64,000 bases of DNA, taken from positions 222,314 to 286,313 of the forward strand of contig NZ_QTYB01000002.1 of the NCBI RefSeq assembly GCF_003461955.1, read 5' to 3'. The notes under the pieces were generated by a model. The model made no database searches. It had not been told where the DNA came from and worked only from the letters and a program-made list of their open reading frames with translations. Shown one piece after another: positions 34,429-41,993 of this stretch; position 1 is the stretch's first letter, and the number at the start of each line of letters is the position of its first letter. The position numbers and the translations under genes were made by a program. The DNA is from Ruminococcus sp. AM36-2AA. GTDB lineage: Bacteria; Bacillota; Clostridia; Lachnospirales; Lachnospiraceae.

Positions 34429-35073
34429 TTGGAAACGAATAATATTGAAATGATCACAAAAATGGTGATCGATGCGATCAACAAAAACGAAGACAAGGGC
34501 AATGGTTTTGTTGTACCTATCGGAGTTTCCGCAAGACATATTCACCTGACACAGGAGCATGTGGAGGCACTGTTCGGAGAAGGCTATCAGCTTACCAAGA
34601 AAAAAGATCTGATGGGCGGACAGTTTGCATCCAATGAAACAGTTACCATCGTAGGACTGAAGCTCCGTGCGATCGAGAATGTAAGAATCCTCGGACCTGT
34701 CCGCAGCAAATCTCAGGTTGAGGTTTCCGCAACAGATGCGATCAAGCTGGGAATGAAGGTTCCGGTACGTATGTCCGGTGACCTTGCCGGAAGCGCGCCG
34801 ATCGCCATTGTCGGACCGAAAGGTGCTATTTATCTGAAAGAGGGATGTATTGTGGCCATGCGTCACATTCATATGGCTCCGAAGGATGCCCAGGCTGCGG
34901 GTGTACATGATGGTGATATTGTTTCTGTTAAAGCGGACAATGAGCGCGGAACAATCTTTAATCAGGTTAAGATCCGTGTAGATGACAGCTTTACACTGGA
35001 AATGCATATTGATACAGATGAAGCAAATGCAGCAAGAATTGCCACAGGCAATACAGTTACCATAATCAAATAA
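34429..35073 (+). CDS. pduL: Phosphate propanoyltransferase PduL
   Basis: A 214-residue PduL-type phosphotransacylase that turns propionyl-CoA and phosphate into propionyl-phosphate, recycling CoA in the compartment. The zinc-site motifs are VSARHIHLTQEH near residue 33 and AMRHIHMAPKDA near residue 145. The start is read as TTG at 34429. It keeps the N-terminal helix NNIEMITKMVIDAINKN, which resembles an encapsulation peptide known from PduL, and AGGTG lies just upstream. The next ATG (34450) would lose most of it. It is unrelated to Pta, and no propionate kinase is seen in the window. Confidence 0.94.
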   Translation: METNNIEMITKMVIDAINKNEDKGNGFVVPIGVSARHIHLTQEHVEALFGEGYQLTKKKDLMGGQFASNETVTIVGLKLRAIENVRILGPVRSKSQVEVSATDAIKLGMKVPVRMSGDLAGSAPIAIVGPKGAIYLKEGCIVAMRHIHMAPKDAQAAGVHDGDIVSVKADNERGTIFNQVKIRVDDSFTLEMHIDTDEANAARIATGNTVTIIK

Positions 35074-35085
35074 TATTCCTCCTTT

Positions 35086-35110
35086 GGGGATGCCACTTTC
35101 TGGCATCCCT
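35086..35110 (+). other. Intercistronic hairpin after pduL
   Basis: GGGATGCCA and TGGCATCCC arms form a perfect 9-base stem with a 5-base loop and no T run. It may be an mRNA stabiliser or processing site between pduL and the vertex gene. Confidence 0.55.
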
Positions 35111-35142
35111 AACAGAGGATATGGAGAAAAACGGAGGCTCAT

Positions 35143-35409
35143 ATGATCGTAGGCAAAGTAGTTGGAAGCATTGTTTCCACACGAAAAAGTGAAAAACTGA
35201 TAGGAAATAAATTCATGATTGTAGAGCCGGTGCATCATATGAAAGCCGAGCACAGCCAGATTGTTGCCATCGATATCATCGGTGCGGGAATCGGCGAGTA
35301 TGTATTGGTGGCACAAGGAAGCGCAGCAAGAATAGGCTGCGGCGTAGAAACAGCACCGGTAGATGCCGCAATCGTCGGAATCGTAGATGACGGTGCAGGA
35401 TTGGAGTAA
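35143..35409 (+). CDS. Pentameric vertex shell protein (EutN/CcmL, BMC-P)
   Basis: An 88-residue EutN/CcmL-family protein that caps the vertices of the icosahedral shell as a pentamer. It begins MIVGKVVGSIVSTRK, has IVAIDIIGAGIGEYVLVAQG and ends in VDAAIVGIVDDG, all typical. It follows the intercistronic hairpin and is 4 bases ahead of the PduS-like gene. It is the only BMC-P gene in the window. Confidence 0.95.
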   Translation: MIVGKVVGSIVSTRKSEKLIGNKFMIVEPVHHMKAEHSQIVAIDIIGAGIGEYVLVAQGSAARIGCGVETAPVDAAIVGIVDDGAGLE

Positions 35410-35413
35410 CGCC

Positions 35414-36742
35414 ATGGATATCAAAGAATTACAGAAAATTATGCAGGAGAATGGTGTTGTCGGAGCAGGTGGTGCAGGTTTCCCTACATACATGAAACTG
35501 ACAGACAAAGCGGATACCATTCTTATGAACTGTGCAGAGTGCGAACCATTACTGAAACTTCACAGACAGTTGTTGGAAAAGCACGCATATGAGATCATGA
35601 AAACATTCGATATGGTTGCGGAGACGGTAGGAGCTTCCCAGGCCATCATCGGAATCAAAAAATCTTATGTACAGACAATCAATGCCTTAAATCAGCATAT
35701 CGAAGAATTCCCAAGGGTTAAGATCCATCTTCTGGATGAGGTTTATCCGATGGGTGATGAGGTTGTTCTTATTTATGAGGCAACCGGACGCGTGGTACGG
35801 CCAGGAGGACTGCCTATTGAGCAGGGAGTAGCCGTATTCAATGTAGAGACACTTTACAATGTATATCGCGCGGTAGAAGAACACAAACCGGTCACAAGCA
35901 AATATGTTTCCGTTGTTGCAGAGGTTGAGAACCCTGTTACAGTGAAAGTTCCGTTAGGATGTACACTGGAAGAGGTTGTTGCCCAGGCAGGCGGAACAAC
36001 TGTGAAAGATCCAGTATATTTCGTAGGCGGCCCGATGATGGGACGTATCGGAAATGGTTCTGATCCGGTTACCAAAACAACGAACGCAATCCTGGTTCTT
36101 CCAAAGGACCATGTTATTGTCATGAAGAAGCAGCGGACTTCTTCCATAGATTTAAAGAGAGCAGCATCCATCTGCTGCCACTGCCACACATGTACAGATC
36201 TTTGCCCGAGACATAATCTGGGACATCCGATCGATCCGGCAATGTTCATGATGGCAGCATCAAACCAGGATTTCAGAAATGTAAATCCTTATATCAATTC
36301 TGCATTCTGCAGCTCCTGTGGTGTCTGCGAGATGTATGCGTGTCCGCAGAGCCTGGCTCCGAGAACACTGCTTGCAGATATGAAAGGCGGACTTCGTAAA
36401 GCCGGAATCAGACCACCTCAGGGTGTTCAGCCGAAACCGGTACAGGAGTCAAGAGAATACCGCAAGGTTCCTGAGGAGCGCCTGATGGCACGTCTGGGAC
36501 TTACCAGATATGACAAGGATGCACCGCTTCAGGAAGAGCTTGTAAATGTATCCAAGGTAAAAGTTCTCTTAAGCCAGCATATTGGTGCACCGGCACAGGC
36601 AATCGTAAATGTAGGCGATATGGTAACAGAAGGTCAGATGATCGCACAGCCTGCACAGGGATTAAGTGTCGGAATCCATGCAACGATCAGCGGAAAAGTT
36701 ACAGAAGTAACAGACCGCCATGTTGTAATTGCAAGAAATTAG
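35414..36742 (+). CDS. pduS: PduS/RnfC-like iron-sulphur flavoprotein
   Basis: A 442-residue electron carrier related to PduS and RnfC. The N-terminal region has GAGGAGFPTYMKL (nucleotide/flavin-binding loop) and NCAECEPLL. A SLBB-like domain sits around 170-205. Two ferredoxin clusters are formed by CCHCHTCTDLCP and CSSCGVCEMYACP. The C-terminus resembles the RnfC barrel-sandwich fold. In B12-type compartments PduS feeds electrons to cobalamin reduction; in a glycyl-radical system its partner is unclear. It may instead move electrons through the PduT-like shell protein encoded next. The ATG at 35414 is preferred (GGAG 7 bases upstream). Confidence 0.92.
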   Translation: MDIKELQKIMQENGVVGAGGAGFPTYMKLTDKADTILMNCAECEPLLKLHRQLLEKHAYEIMKTFDMVAETVGASQAIIGIKKSYVQTINALNQHIEEFPRVKIHLLDEVYPMGDEVVLIYEATGRVVRPGGLPIEQGVAVFNVETLYNVYRAVEEHKPVTSKYVSVVAEVENPVTVKVPLGCTLEEVVAQAGGTTVKDPVYFVGGPMMGRIGNGSDPVTKTTNAILVLPKDHVIVMKKQRTSSIDLKRAASICCHCHTCTDLCPRHNLGHPIDPAMFMMAASNQDFRNVNPYINSAFCSSCGVCEMYACPQSLAPRTLLADMKGGLRKAGIRPPQGVQPKPVQESREYRKVPEERLMARLGLTRYDKDAPLQEELVNVSKVKVLLSQHIGAPAQAIVNVGDMVTEGQMIAQPAQGLSVGIHATISGKVTEVTDRHVVIARN

Positions 36743-36758
36743 AAAGGACGTGCACAAA

Positions 36759-37307
36759 ATGAGTAGAGCAATCGGAATGATTGAGTTTAAAACCACACCA
36801 GCTGGTATCACTGCAGCAGATGCCATGGTTAAGACATCTGAAGTAGAGATCGTGGAGGCGCAGACAGTATGTCCGGGAAAATATATTGCAATTATCACCG
36901 GAGATTTAAGCGCAGTGAAAGCTGCTGTAGACACAGCAGTAACAACATACGAGGATAAATGTATTGACAGTTTTGTACTGGGCAATCCGCATGAGTCCAT
37001 TTTCCCGGCAATCTACGGAACCACACAGGTTGAGGAGATCAGTGCCCTGGGAATCCTGGAGACCTATGATGCGGCATCCATCATCGAAGCAGCAGATCAG
37101 GCTGCAAAGACAGCAATCGTTGATCTGATCGAGCTTCGTATCGCGAAGGGTATGTGCGGTAAATCCTACATGCTTCTTACAGGTGAGGTTTCTGCAGTAG
37201 AGGCTTCCATTGAAAGAGCAAAAGAGCTGGTAGCTGAAAAAGGAATGTATATGGATTCCTCAGTGATCGCTCATCCGGACAAGAGAATGATCGATACGAT
37301 CCTTTAA
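36759..37307 (+). CDS. pduT: Trimeric double-BMC shell protein with pore cysteine (PduT-like)
   Basis: A 182-residue protein with two tandem BMC domains (about 1-90 and 95-180), forming trimers that look like hexamers. The first domain reads AIGMIEFKTTPAGITAADAM with C38 in TVCPGK, the same position and context as the cysteine that ligates the central iron-sulphur cluster in PduT. The second reads ALGILETYDAASIIEAADQ and carries MCGKSY. An electron conduit across the shell to the neighbouring PduS-like protein is the likely role, by analogy with PduT. Start at 36759 directly precedes the BMC domain. Confidence 0.93.
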   Translation: MSRAIGMIEFKTTPAGITAADAMVKTSEVEIVEAQTVCPGKYIAIITGDLSAVKAAVDTAVTTYEDKCIDSFVLGNPHESIFPAIYGTTQVEEISALGILETYDAASIIEAADQAAKTAIVDLIELRIAKGMCGKSYMLLTGEVSAVEASIERAKELVAEKGMYMDSSVIAHPDKRMIDTIL

Positions 37308-37322
37308 TATTTGTCTATGAGA

Positions 37323-37351
37323 TCGGGATATCCTTTCAGAGGATATCCCGA
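37323..37351 (+). other. Strong intercistronic hairpin before the DeoR gene
   Basis: Twelve-base perfect arms TCGGGATATCCT and AGGATATCCCGA enclose a 5-base loop, with no T run. It may stabilise the upstream shell mRNA or limit read-through into the regulator. Confidence 0.65.
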
Positions 37352-37376
37352 ATGACATCCGAAAAGGAGGCATTTT

Positions 37377-38141
37377 ATGCTAGCGTTGGAAAGAAGAAAT
37401 CTGATTCTCGAAAAATTACAGGCAGAGAAAAGGGTTGTTGTAAGTGAACTAAGCCAGCTTTACAGTGTCTCAGAAGAAACCATCCGCCGTGATCTGGACA
37501 AGCTGGAAAAAGAAGGACTTGCCACAAAGAGTTATGGCGGTGCGGTGATCAACGAAGATGTCGGTATTGATTTACCATTTAATATTCGTAAAAACCAGAA
37601 TGTACAGGGAAAGCAGAAAATGGCGGAGATTGCTGCTTCCATGGTGAATGACGGAGATCATATTTTTCTGGATGCCAGCACAACGGCAGTTTTTGTGGCC
37701 AAGGCACTGAAAGAAAAAGAACGTCTCACCGTTGTCACCAATTCCATGGAGATCCTTCTGGAGCTCTCTGATGTATCCGGATGGAATATTATTTCCACCG
37801 GCGGAGTGATGAAGGAGGGGTATCTTGCCTTTCTTGGTGCCAGAACCGAAGAAGTGATCCGTTCTTACTATGTGGACAAGGTTATTTTTTCCTGTAAGGC
37901 ATTAAACGAGGATATGGGGATCATGGAATCCAAAGAAGCCTTTGGAACAACAAAAAAGGCCATGATCAATTCCGGAAAGATGCGTATTCTGGTGGTAGAC
38001 AGCACGAAATTTGATCAGACTGCTTTTTCCGTGGCAGGACAGCTGCGGGATATCGAGACGATCATCACAGACAAAAAACCGTCTGAAAAGTGGCTGGATC
38101 ATTTTAACAGGCATAAGATCGAATGCATCTACCCGAAATAG
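37377..38141 (+). CDS. DeoR-family repressor of the microcompartment locus
   Basis: A 254-residue DeoR regulator. The N-terminal winged helix has the family signature VVVSELSQLYSVSEETIRRDLDKLEKEGL, and the C-terminal sugar-phosphate isomerase-like sensor domain has DGDHIFLDASTT, TVVTNS and STGGV. DeoR proteins usually repress sugar operons and respond to phosphorylated sugars, so fuculose- or rhamnulose-1-phosphate is a plausible inducer. Its likely targets are the two promoters at 25661 and 29249, each with an A/C-rich array. It lies 69 bases after the pduT-like gene, with an AAAAGGAGG ribosome site. Confidence 0.93.
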   Translation: MLALERRNLILEKLQAEKRVVVSELSQLYSVSEETIRRDLDKLEKEGLATKSYGGAVINEDVGIDLPFNIRKNQNVQGKQKMAEIAASMVNDGDHIFLDASTTAVFVAKALKEKERLTVVTNSMEILLELSDVSGWNIISTGGVMKEGYLAFLGARTEEVIRSYYVDKVIFSCKALNEDMGIMESKEAFGTTKKAMINSGKMRILVVDSTKFDQTAFSVAGQLRDIETIITDKKPSEKWLDHFNRHKIECIYPK

Positions 38142-38157
38142 ATTGAACATATATCGT

Positions 38158-38213
38158 GAAACGATCGTGTTCATGAGCATGCAGTGTATGCGGAATGCGG
38201 AGATCCGCTTTAC
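38158..38213 (+). repeat. Dispersed palindromic repeat, copy 2
   Basis: A 56-base element running from GAAACGATCGTG to CGCTTTAC, with TGTTCATGAGCA at the position of the TGTTCATGAACA palindrome in copy 1 (13644-13698). Its right half forms a GCGGAGATCCGC hairpin. It lies between the DeoR and iron-alcohol-dehydrogenase genes. Confidence 0.6.
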
Positions 38214-38277
38214 TTTATCCGAACACAGGCAGAAAAAAGAGAACTGTGTTTCGGTATGACGAGAGGGAGCAGTTTCT

Positions 38278-39429
38278 ATGAATACATTTGAAATGAAAAC
38301 AGCCATCCATTTTGGAGCTGATGCCCTGGGAAGACTGAAAGATATTCCATACAAAAGAGTCCTTGTTGTCACAGATCCGTTTGTTGTAAAAAGCGGAATG
38401 ATCGATATGATCACAAAACCGCTTCAGGCAGGTGGAAAAGAATTTGATATTTTCTGTGATGTTGTTCCGGATGCTCCGGTTGGAAAAATTGCCGAAGGAG
38501 TCAAAAAATTCCTTCAGTATCAGCCGGAAGCGATCGTTGCAGTAGGCGGTGGCTCTGCCATCGACTCCTCCAAGGCAATCCGTGAGTTTGCCCTGAAGAT
38601 CAACAATTACGGAAAGGTTGGACTGGTTGCCATTCCTACAACAAGTGGTACAGGTTCCGAGGTTACTTCTTTTGCAGTTGTAAATGATACAGAGGCACAT
38701 GTGAAATATCCGCTGATCTCAGACAGCCTGACAGCTGATGAGGCGATCCTGGATGCTGAACTTGTACGCAGTGTTCCACCTGCGATCACAGCAGATACAG
38801 GTATGGATGTTCTGACTCATGCCATTGAGTCTTATGTCAGCATCAATCACAATGAGTTTACTTCTGCACTTGCAGAGAAATCCATTGAGATCTGTGGTGT
38901 ATATCTTTACCGTGCATATGTTGATGGTAATGATATGCATGCAAGACAGAAAATGCATGTAGCATCCTGTCTGGCAGGACTTTCCTTCAATGCAGCAGGT
39001 CTTGGAATTACTCACAGTATGGCTCATCAGCTGGGTGCTATTTTCCATATTCCTCACGGAAGAGCTAATGCGATGTTACTGCCGCATATTGTTGAATATA
39101 ATGCAAATATCAACAAACGCAGCAGAAGTCAGAAGGAATATCTTCCGGCAGTAAAGAGATATTCCAATATTGCACATCTTCTTGGACTGAGCAATTATAA
39201 CGAAGTTATGAGCGTAAGATCTCTTGTAAACTGGATCCAGTTTATGCAGAAAGAGATGAATATCCCGCTTACCATCGAAGAGATGAAGACGATCACACCG
39301 GATGCTTATTTTGCGGCGGTTGATAAGATGGCGGATATGGCACTTGCGGATGCCTGCACAGCGGCAAATCCGCGTGTACCGAAGAAAGAGGATATTGTAA
39401 AAATCTACACGAAGTTGTGGTCTTTTTAA
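38278..39429 (+). CDS. Iron-containing alcohol dehydrogenase (FucO/PduQ-like)
   Basis: A 383-residue group III alcohol dehydrogenase. Visible motifs are the NAD-binding GGGSAIDSSKAI, IPTTSGTGSEVTSFAV, an iron aspartate in DTGMDVLTHAIESYVS, and iron histidines in THSMAHQLGAIFHIPHG. Likely reactions are reduction of L-lactaldehyde to 1,2-propanediol (FucO role) or of propionaldehyde to propanol (PduQ role). The pathway needs a lactaldehyde reductase and already has a cargo-tagged Zn-enzyme. This one has no evident encapsulation peptide, so the lactaldehyde step is a fair guess. It lies 136 bases after the DeoR gene. Confidence 0.9.
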   Translation: MNTFEMKTAIHFGADALGRLKDIPYKRVLVVTDPFVVKSGMIDMITKPLQAGGKEFDIFCDVVPDAPVGKIAEGVKKFLQYQPEAIVAVGGGSAIDSSKAIREFALKINNYGKVGLVAIPTTSGTGSEVTSFAVVNDTEAHVKYPLISDSLTADEAILDAELVRSVPPAITADTGMDVLTHAIESYVSINHNEFTSALAEKSIEICGVYLYRAYVDGNDMHARQKMHVASCLAGLSFNAAGLGITHSMAHQLGAIFHIPHGRANAMLLPHIVEYNANINKRSRSQKEYLPAVKRYSNIAHLLGLSNYNEVMSVRSLVNWIQFMQKEMNIPLTIEEMKTITPDAYFAAVDKMADMALADACTAANPRVPKKEDIVKIYTKLWSF

Positions 39430-39450
39430 AAGACTGAAGAAAAACCGCAA

Positions 39451-39498
39451 AGGGGCCGCAAAGCCGCGGCCCCTCTGCACACCCCTCGGGCTTTTTTT
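39451..39498 (+). terminator. Terminator region after the Fe-alcohol dehydrogenase
   Basis: AGGGGCCGC and GCGGCCCCT form a strong 9-base hairpin at 39451-39474. A run of seven T residues lies about 16 bases further on, so the geometry is not canonical, but the region looks like an end of transcription. Confidence 0.55.
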
Positions 39499-39772
39499 AG
39501 AGTGCTTGACTGTGGCGGGCGGAAGGTTATTGACTTGTGCCTGTATGCTGCGGTTGTTCCGGGTTGAACGTTGTGCCGATGGGGCGCCGTGGGCGCCTTG
39601 GATGTGTGACGTTTTGGCGGGGGCTGGCGCGTTTGTGAACGCCGCGCCTGGTTTGCCGGGATGATTGTGGAGTGTGGTACGTATATGTGTAATGCGTAGC
39701 ATTTCGAGGATTGTAAAATTGGTCTGATATGGGTTGGGTTATTTATCAGGAGTTTCTGGGAGGTTGAGCTGG
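39475..39772 (+). other. A-poor, G/T-rich gap before pduO, no gene seen
   Basis: The stretch is visibly G- and T-rich and poor in A on this strand, unlike the A-rich gaps elsewhere in the window. Open frames in it are antisense and Arg/Pro/Ser-rich, with no family pattern. The bias fades in the first few hundred bases of the pduO gene. A GGGAGG ribosome site ends it. It may be a remnant or insertion scar. Confidence 0.4.
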
Positions 39773-40972
39773 ATGGAGGTTTATACCGGGTATGGTGATA
39801 AGGGGATGACGGATCTTTCCCATACGAAGAATGTTTCAAAGTCGGATGATCGGATTTGTCTGATGGGGTCAGTTGAGGAGCTGATGAGTCATATTGGGCT
39901 TGTGCGGGTTCTGGTTGATGATGTGGATGTTGTCCGGATGCTGGAGAAGATCTCGGAGACTTTGAAGAAGATCATAGATGGGGTTTCTGATCCTTATAAT
40001 CGGGAATTTAAGGTCAGCGAAGACCGGACGGAGCTTTTGGAGGAAGAGATTGGCCGGATGAAAGAAATTTTTTCCGGGGAGAAACTTCCAATCCTGCCGG
40101 GGGACTCCAGAGTTGCGGCTGAGATTGATGTGACAAGAGCTGTGGCGCGGAGAGCTGAGAGAGAGCTTGCGCTTGTCAGCGTGAAGTTCGGATCGGATAC
40201 CGGAGCCAAGAAATATATGAACCGGCTGTCAGATTATTTTTATGTGCTGGCAAGGTATGTGGATGTTGCGAAGATCAAAGAGAAGAAGGCAGAAGCTGCT
40301 GAAAGTGTTCAAGGTGCTGTGAGATCAGAAAATGCCGGGACAGAAATAGTTGAAAATACTGCAAATGTTGCGACGAATGCATCAGTGGCGAATGCAGGGG
40401 GACAGGATCCACAGCTGGCGCAGAAAAATGATGTACAGGCTTTTAATGTGCAAGATAAGACTGTGACAACAACAGCAGGAGGAAATACAGCGATGGCACA
40501 GAATGATAGTATGGCAGCAAATACAGCGATGATCCAGGAAGTGCTGAAGCGTATGGGAATCCAGGGACGTATCACACTGGATTCTGCCAAACGTCTCATC
40601 GAGAAGATTGAGCAGGAAGCCCTCAGAAGAAACAAGCCTTCCGTAATTGCGGTATGCACCCCGGACGGAAATCCGGTTGCGGTTCATGTGATGGACGGAT
40701 CTTTTCTTGTAAGTTTCGATATGGCCGTAAAAAAGGCCTATACATCTGTTGCTGTGAAGATGTCCACCATGGAGCTTTCCAGACTGACACAGCCGGGTCA
40801 GACATTTTATGGCCTTGGAAAAATGAGCGATAATATCGTGATATTCGGAGGCGGTGTACCGCTGAAAGTCGGCGATACCATTATCGGCGGTCTTGGTATC
40901 AGCGGTGGTACCGGAGAAGAGGATAACAGCCTTGCAGAATATGGACTGCAGGTACTGAAAGAAGTGCTGTGA
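39773..40972 (+). CDS. pduO: PduO-type cobalamin adenosyltransferase fused to HbpS/GlcG domain
   Basis: A 399-residue fusion. The N-terminal domain (about 1-165) is a PduO-type ATP:cob(I)alamin adenosyltransferase, with YTGYGDKGMTDL, ARRAEREL and YMNRLSDYFYVLARY. The usual VDEL(N) motif reads VEELMS, so the aspartate that pairs with the arginine is Glu. A long Ala/Asn/Gln-rich linker (about 175-265) contains an amphipathic helix (NTAMIQEVLKRMGIQG) that resembles an encapsulation peptide. The C-terminal domain (about 270-399) is HbpS/GlcG-like (haem or cobalamin binding), with AVCTPDGNPVAVHVMDG and GGGVPLKVGDTIIGGLGISGG. It is odd next to a B12-independent dehydratase. It ends the microcompartment locus. 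Confidence 0.9.
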   Translation: MEVYTGYGDKGMTDLSHTKNVSKSDDRICLMGSVEELMSHIGLVRVLVDDVDVVRMLEKISETLKKIIDGVSDPYNREFKVSEDRTELLEEEIGRMKEIFSGEKLPILPGDSRVAAEIDVTRAVARRAERELALVSVKFGSDTGAKKYMNRLSDYFYVLARYVDVAKIKEKKAEAAESVQGAVRSENAGTEIVENTANVATNASVANAGGQDPQLAQKNDVQAFNVQDKTVTTTAGGNTAMAQNDSMAANTAMIQEVLKRMGIQGRITLDSAKRLIEKIEQEALRRNKPSVIAVCTPDGNPVAVHVMDGSFLVSFDMAVKKAYTSVAVKMSTMELSRLTQPGQTFYGLGKMSDNIVIFGGGVPLKVGDTIIGGLGISGGTGEEDNSLAEYGLQVLKEVL

Positions 40973-41012
40973 GATACAGAAAAGAAAAATCTATATACTT
41001 ATAAATCGTAAA

Positions 41013-41047
41013 AAATCTGTAAAGACAGAGAGTCTTTGCAGATTTTT
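41013..41047. terminator. Bidirectional terminator between pduO and the Ig-like gene
   Basis: AAATCTGTAAAGAC and GTCTTTGCAGATTT arms are flanked by an A run before and a T run after, so it can act on both strands. Confidence 0.88.
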
Positions 41048-41061
41048 TTATGCCAGGTCAG

Positions 41062-41097
41062 GCGGATATTCGGGTCAAGCGGATATTCGCAATCCGC
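41062..41097 (+). repeat. Direct repeat GCGGATATTCG x2 with hairpin
   Basis: GCGGATATTCG occurs at 41062-41072 and 41079-41089. The second copy continues into AATCCGC to form a small hairpin. The GCGGA/TCCGCTT words also occur in the dispersed repeat family. Confidence 0.45.
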
Positions 41098-41158
41098 TTC
41101 GCTACTTGCTCTACACCAAATAACGGGTGATATTCTGGTAAATGGGAAGAGGACTGGC

Positions 41159-41881
41159 CTATTTCCAGCTGAGTTTCAGGCACTTGACGGAAATATCACT
41201 TTTTTCCGGAGCCTGGACCATATTCTGGATAAAATAGGTTTTCGTCATGGATTTTCCGGGCTTCAGATTCAGAGTCAGATTTCTGGTCCAGTACATCTGA
41301 TCGTAGATACCGAAGCCTGTGGTAATTCGGATTTTTGCTGTTGTGATTGTTTTCGCGGAAGTATTGGTAAACTTCAGGGTGTAATAGGTTTTCATGTTAT
41401 TCGGGCCATATTTGATACCGACAACACTGGTTTTCAGATTTTTGACAGTAGGTTTGGCAGCCAGTTTAGATACAGTAATGGTGATCCTGCGGCTGACGCC
41501 GTTTAATTTTGCGGTGACAACGGCAGTTCCTGCTTTTTTTGGGACCAGATAGCTTCCGGAAACTGCCAGAACAGATGGTCTGCTGGATTTTGCGCTTTTG
41601 ATACTCAGGCTGGTGCCGCCCTTCAGAGTGATAAGGGAACGCATGGTAACTTTGTGACCGACCCACAGAGTGGTTTTGGAAGAACGGAAAGTTGCAGTTG
41701 CTTTTTTCGCAGCGGATGCTTTTGCGGCAGAGCTGTAAGATACTGCTTTCGAACAGAGTGCAGGTTTTGTGGTCATGGTTTCAACCTGGGCGTGTACATC
41801 GCTGGGAATCTGAAACATGACGGCTGCAAAGAGCAGCAGGGAAAGAAGTACTTTCACAGTTTTTATTTTTCTTTTACACAT
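41159..41881 (-). CDS. Secreted protein with bacterial Ig-like (BIG2) domain
   Basis: A 240-residue exported protein of unknown function. A signal peptide (cleavage near VHA, about 31) is followed by a Lys/Ala/Ser-rich stretch and an Ig-like domain of the BIG2 kind (about 68-138: LWVGHKVTMRSLITLKGG, SSRPSVLAVSGSYLVPKKAG, TAVVTAKLNG). A second beta-rich region (about 140-240) includes YYTLKFTNTSAKTITTAKI. No catalytic motif is seen. The ribosome site AAAGGAGG is clear. It probably acts at the surface in adhesion or wall binding, an inference from domain type. It shares a bidirectional terminator with pduO. Confidence 0.72.
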   Translation of the reverse strand: MCKRKIKTVKVLLSLLLFAAVMFQIPSDVHAQVETMTTKPALCSKAVSYSSAAKASAAKKATATFRSSKTTLWVGHKVTMRSLITLKGGTSLSIKSAKSSRPSVLAVSGSYLVPKKAGTAVVTAKLNGVSRRITITVSKLAAKPTVKNLKTSVVGIKYGPNNMKTYYTLKFTNTSAKTITTAKIRITTGFGIYDQMYWTRNLTLNLKPGKSMTKTYFIQNMVQAPEKSDISVKCLKLSWK

Positions 41882-41993
41882 GGCAAAACCTCCTTTTGCA
41901 TATTCCGGACAGAGCCGGAGTGCCAGACTTTTTCTCTTATATCATTATAACAGGAGGTGCAGGAAAGGTTACTTTGTGATTTTTTTGTATCAA

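Noticed and set aside
39426..39839. - strand frames in the G/T-rich gap (Arg/Pro/Ser-rich products)
   Set aside because: Their composition follows from the base bias of the gap. No ribosome site or family pattern is seen.
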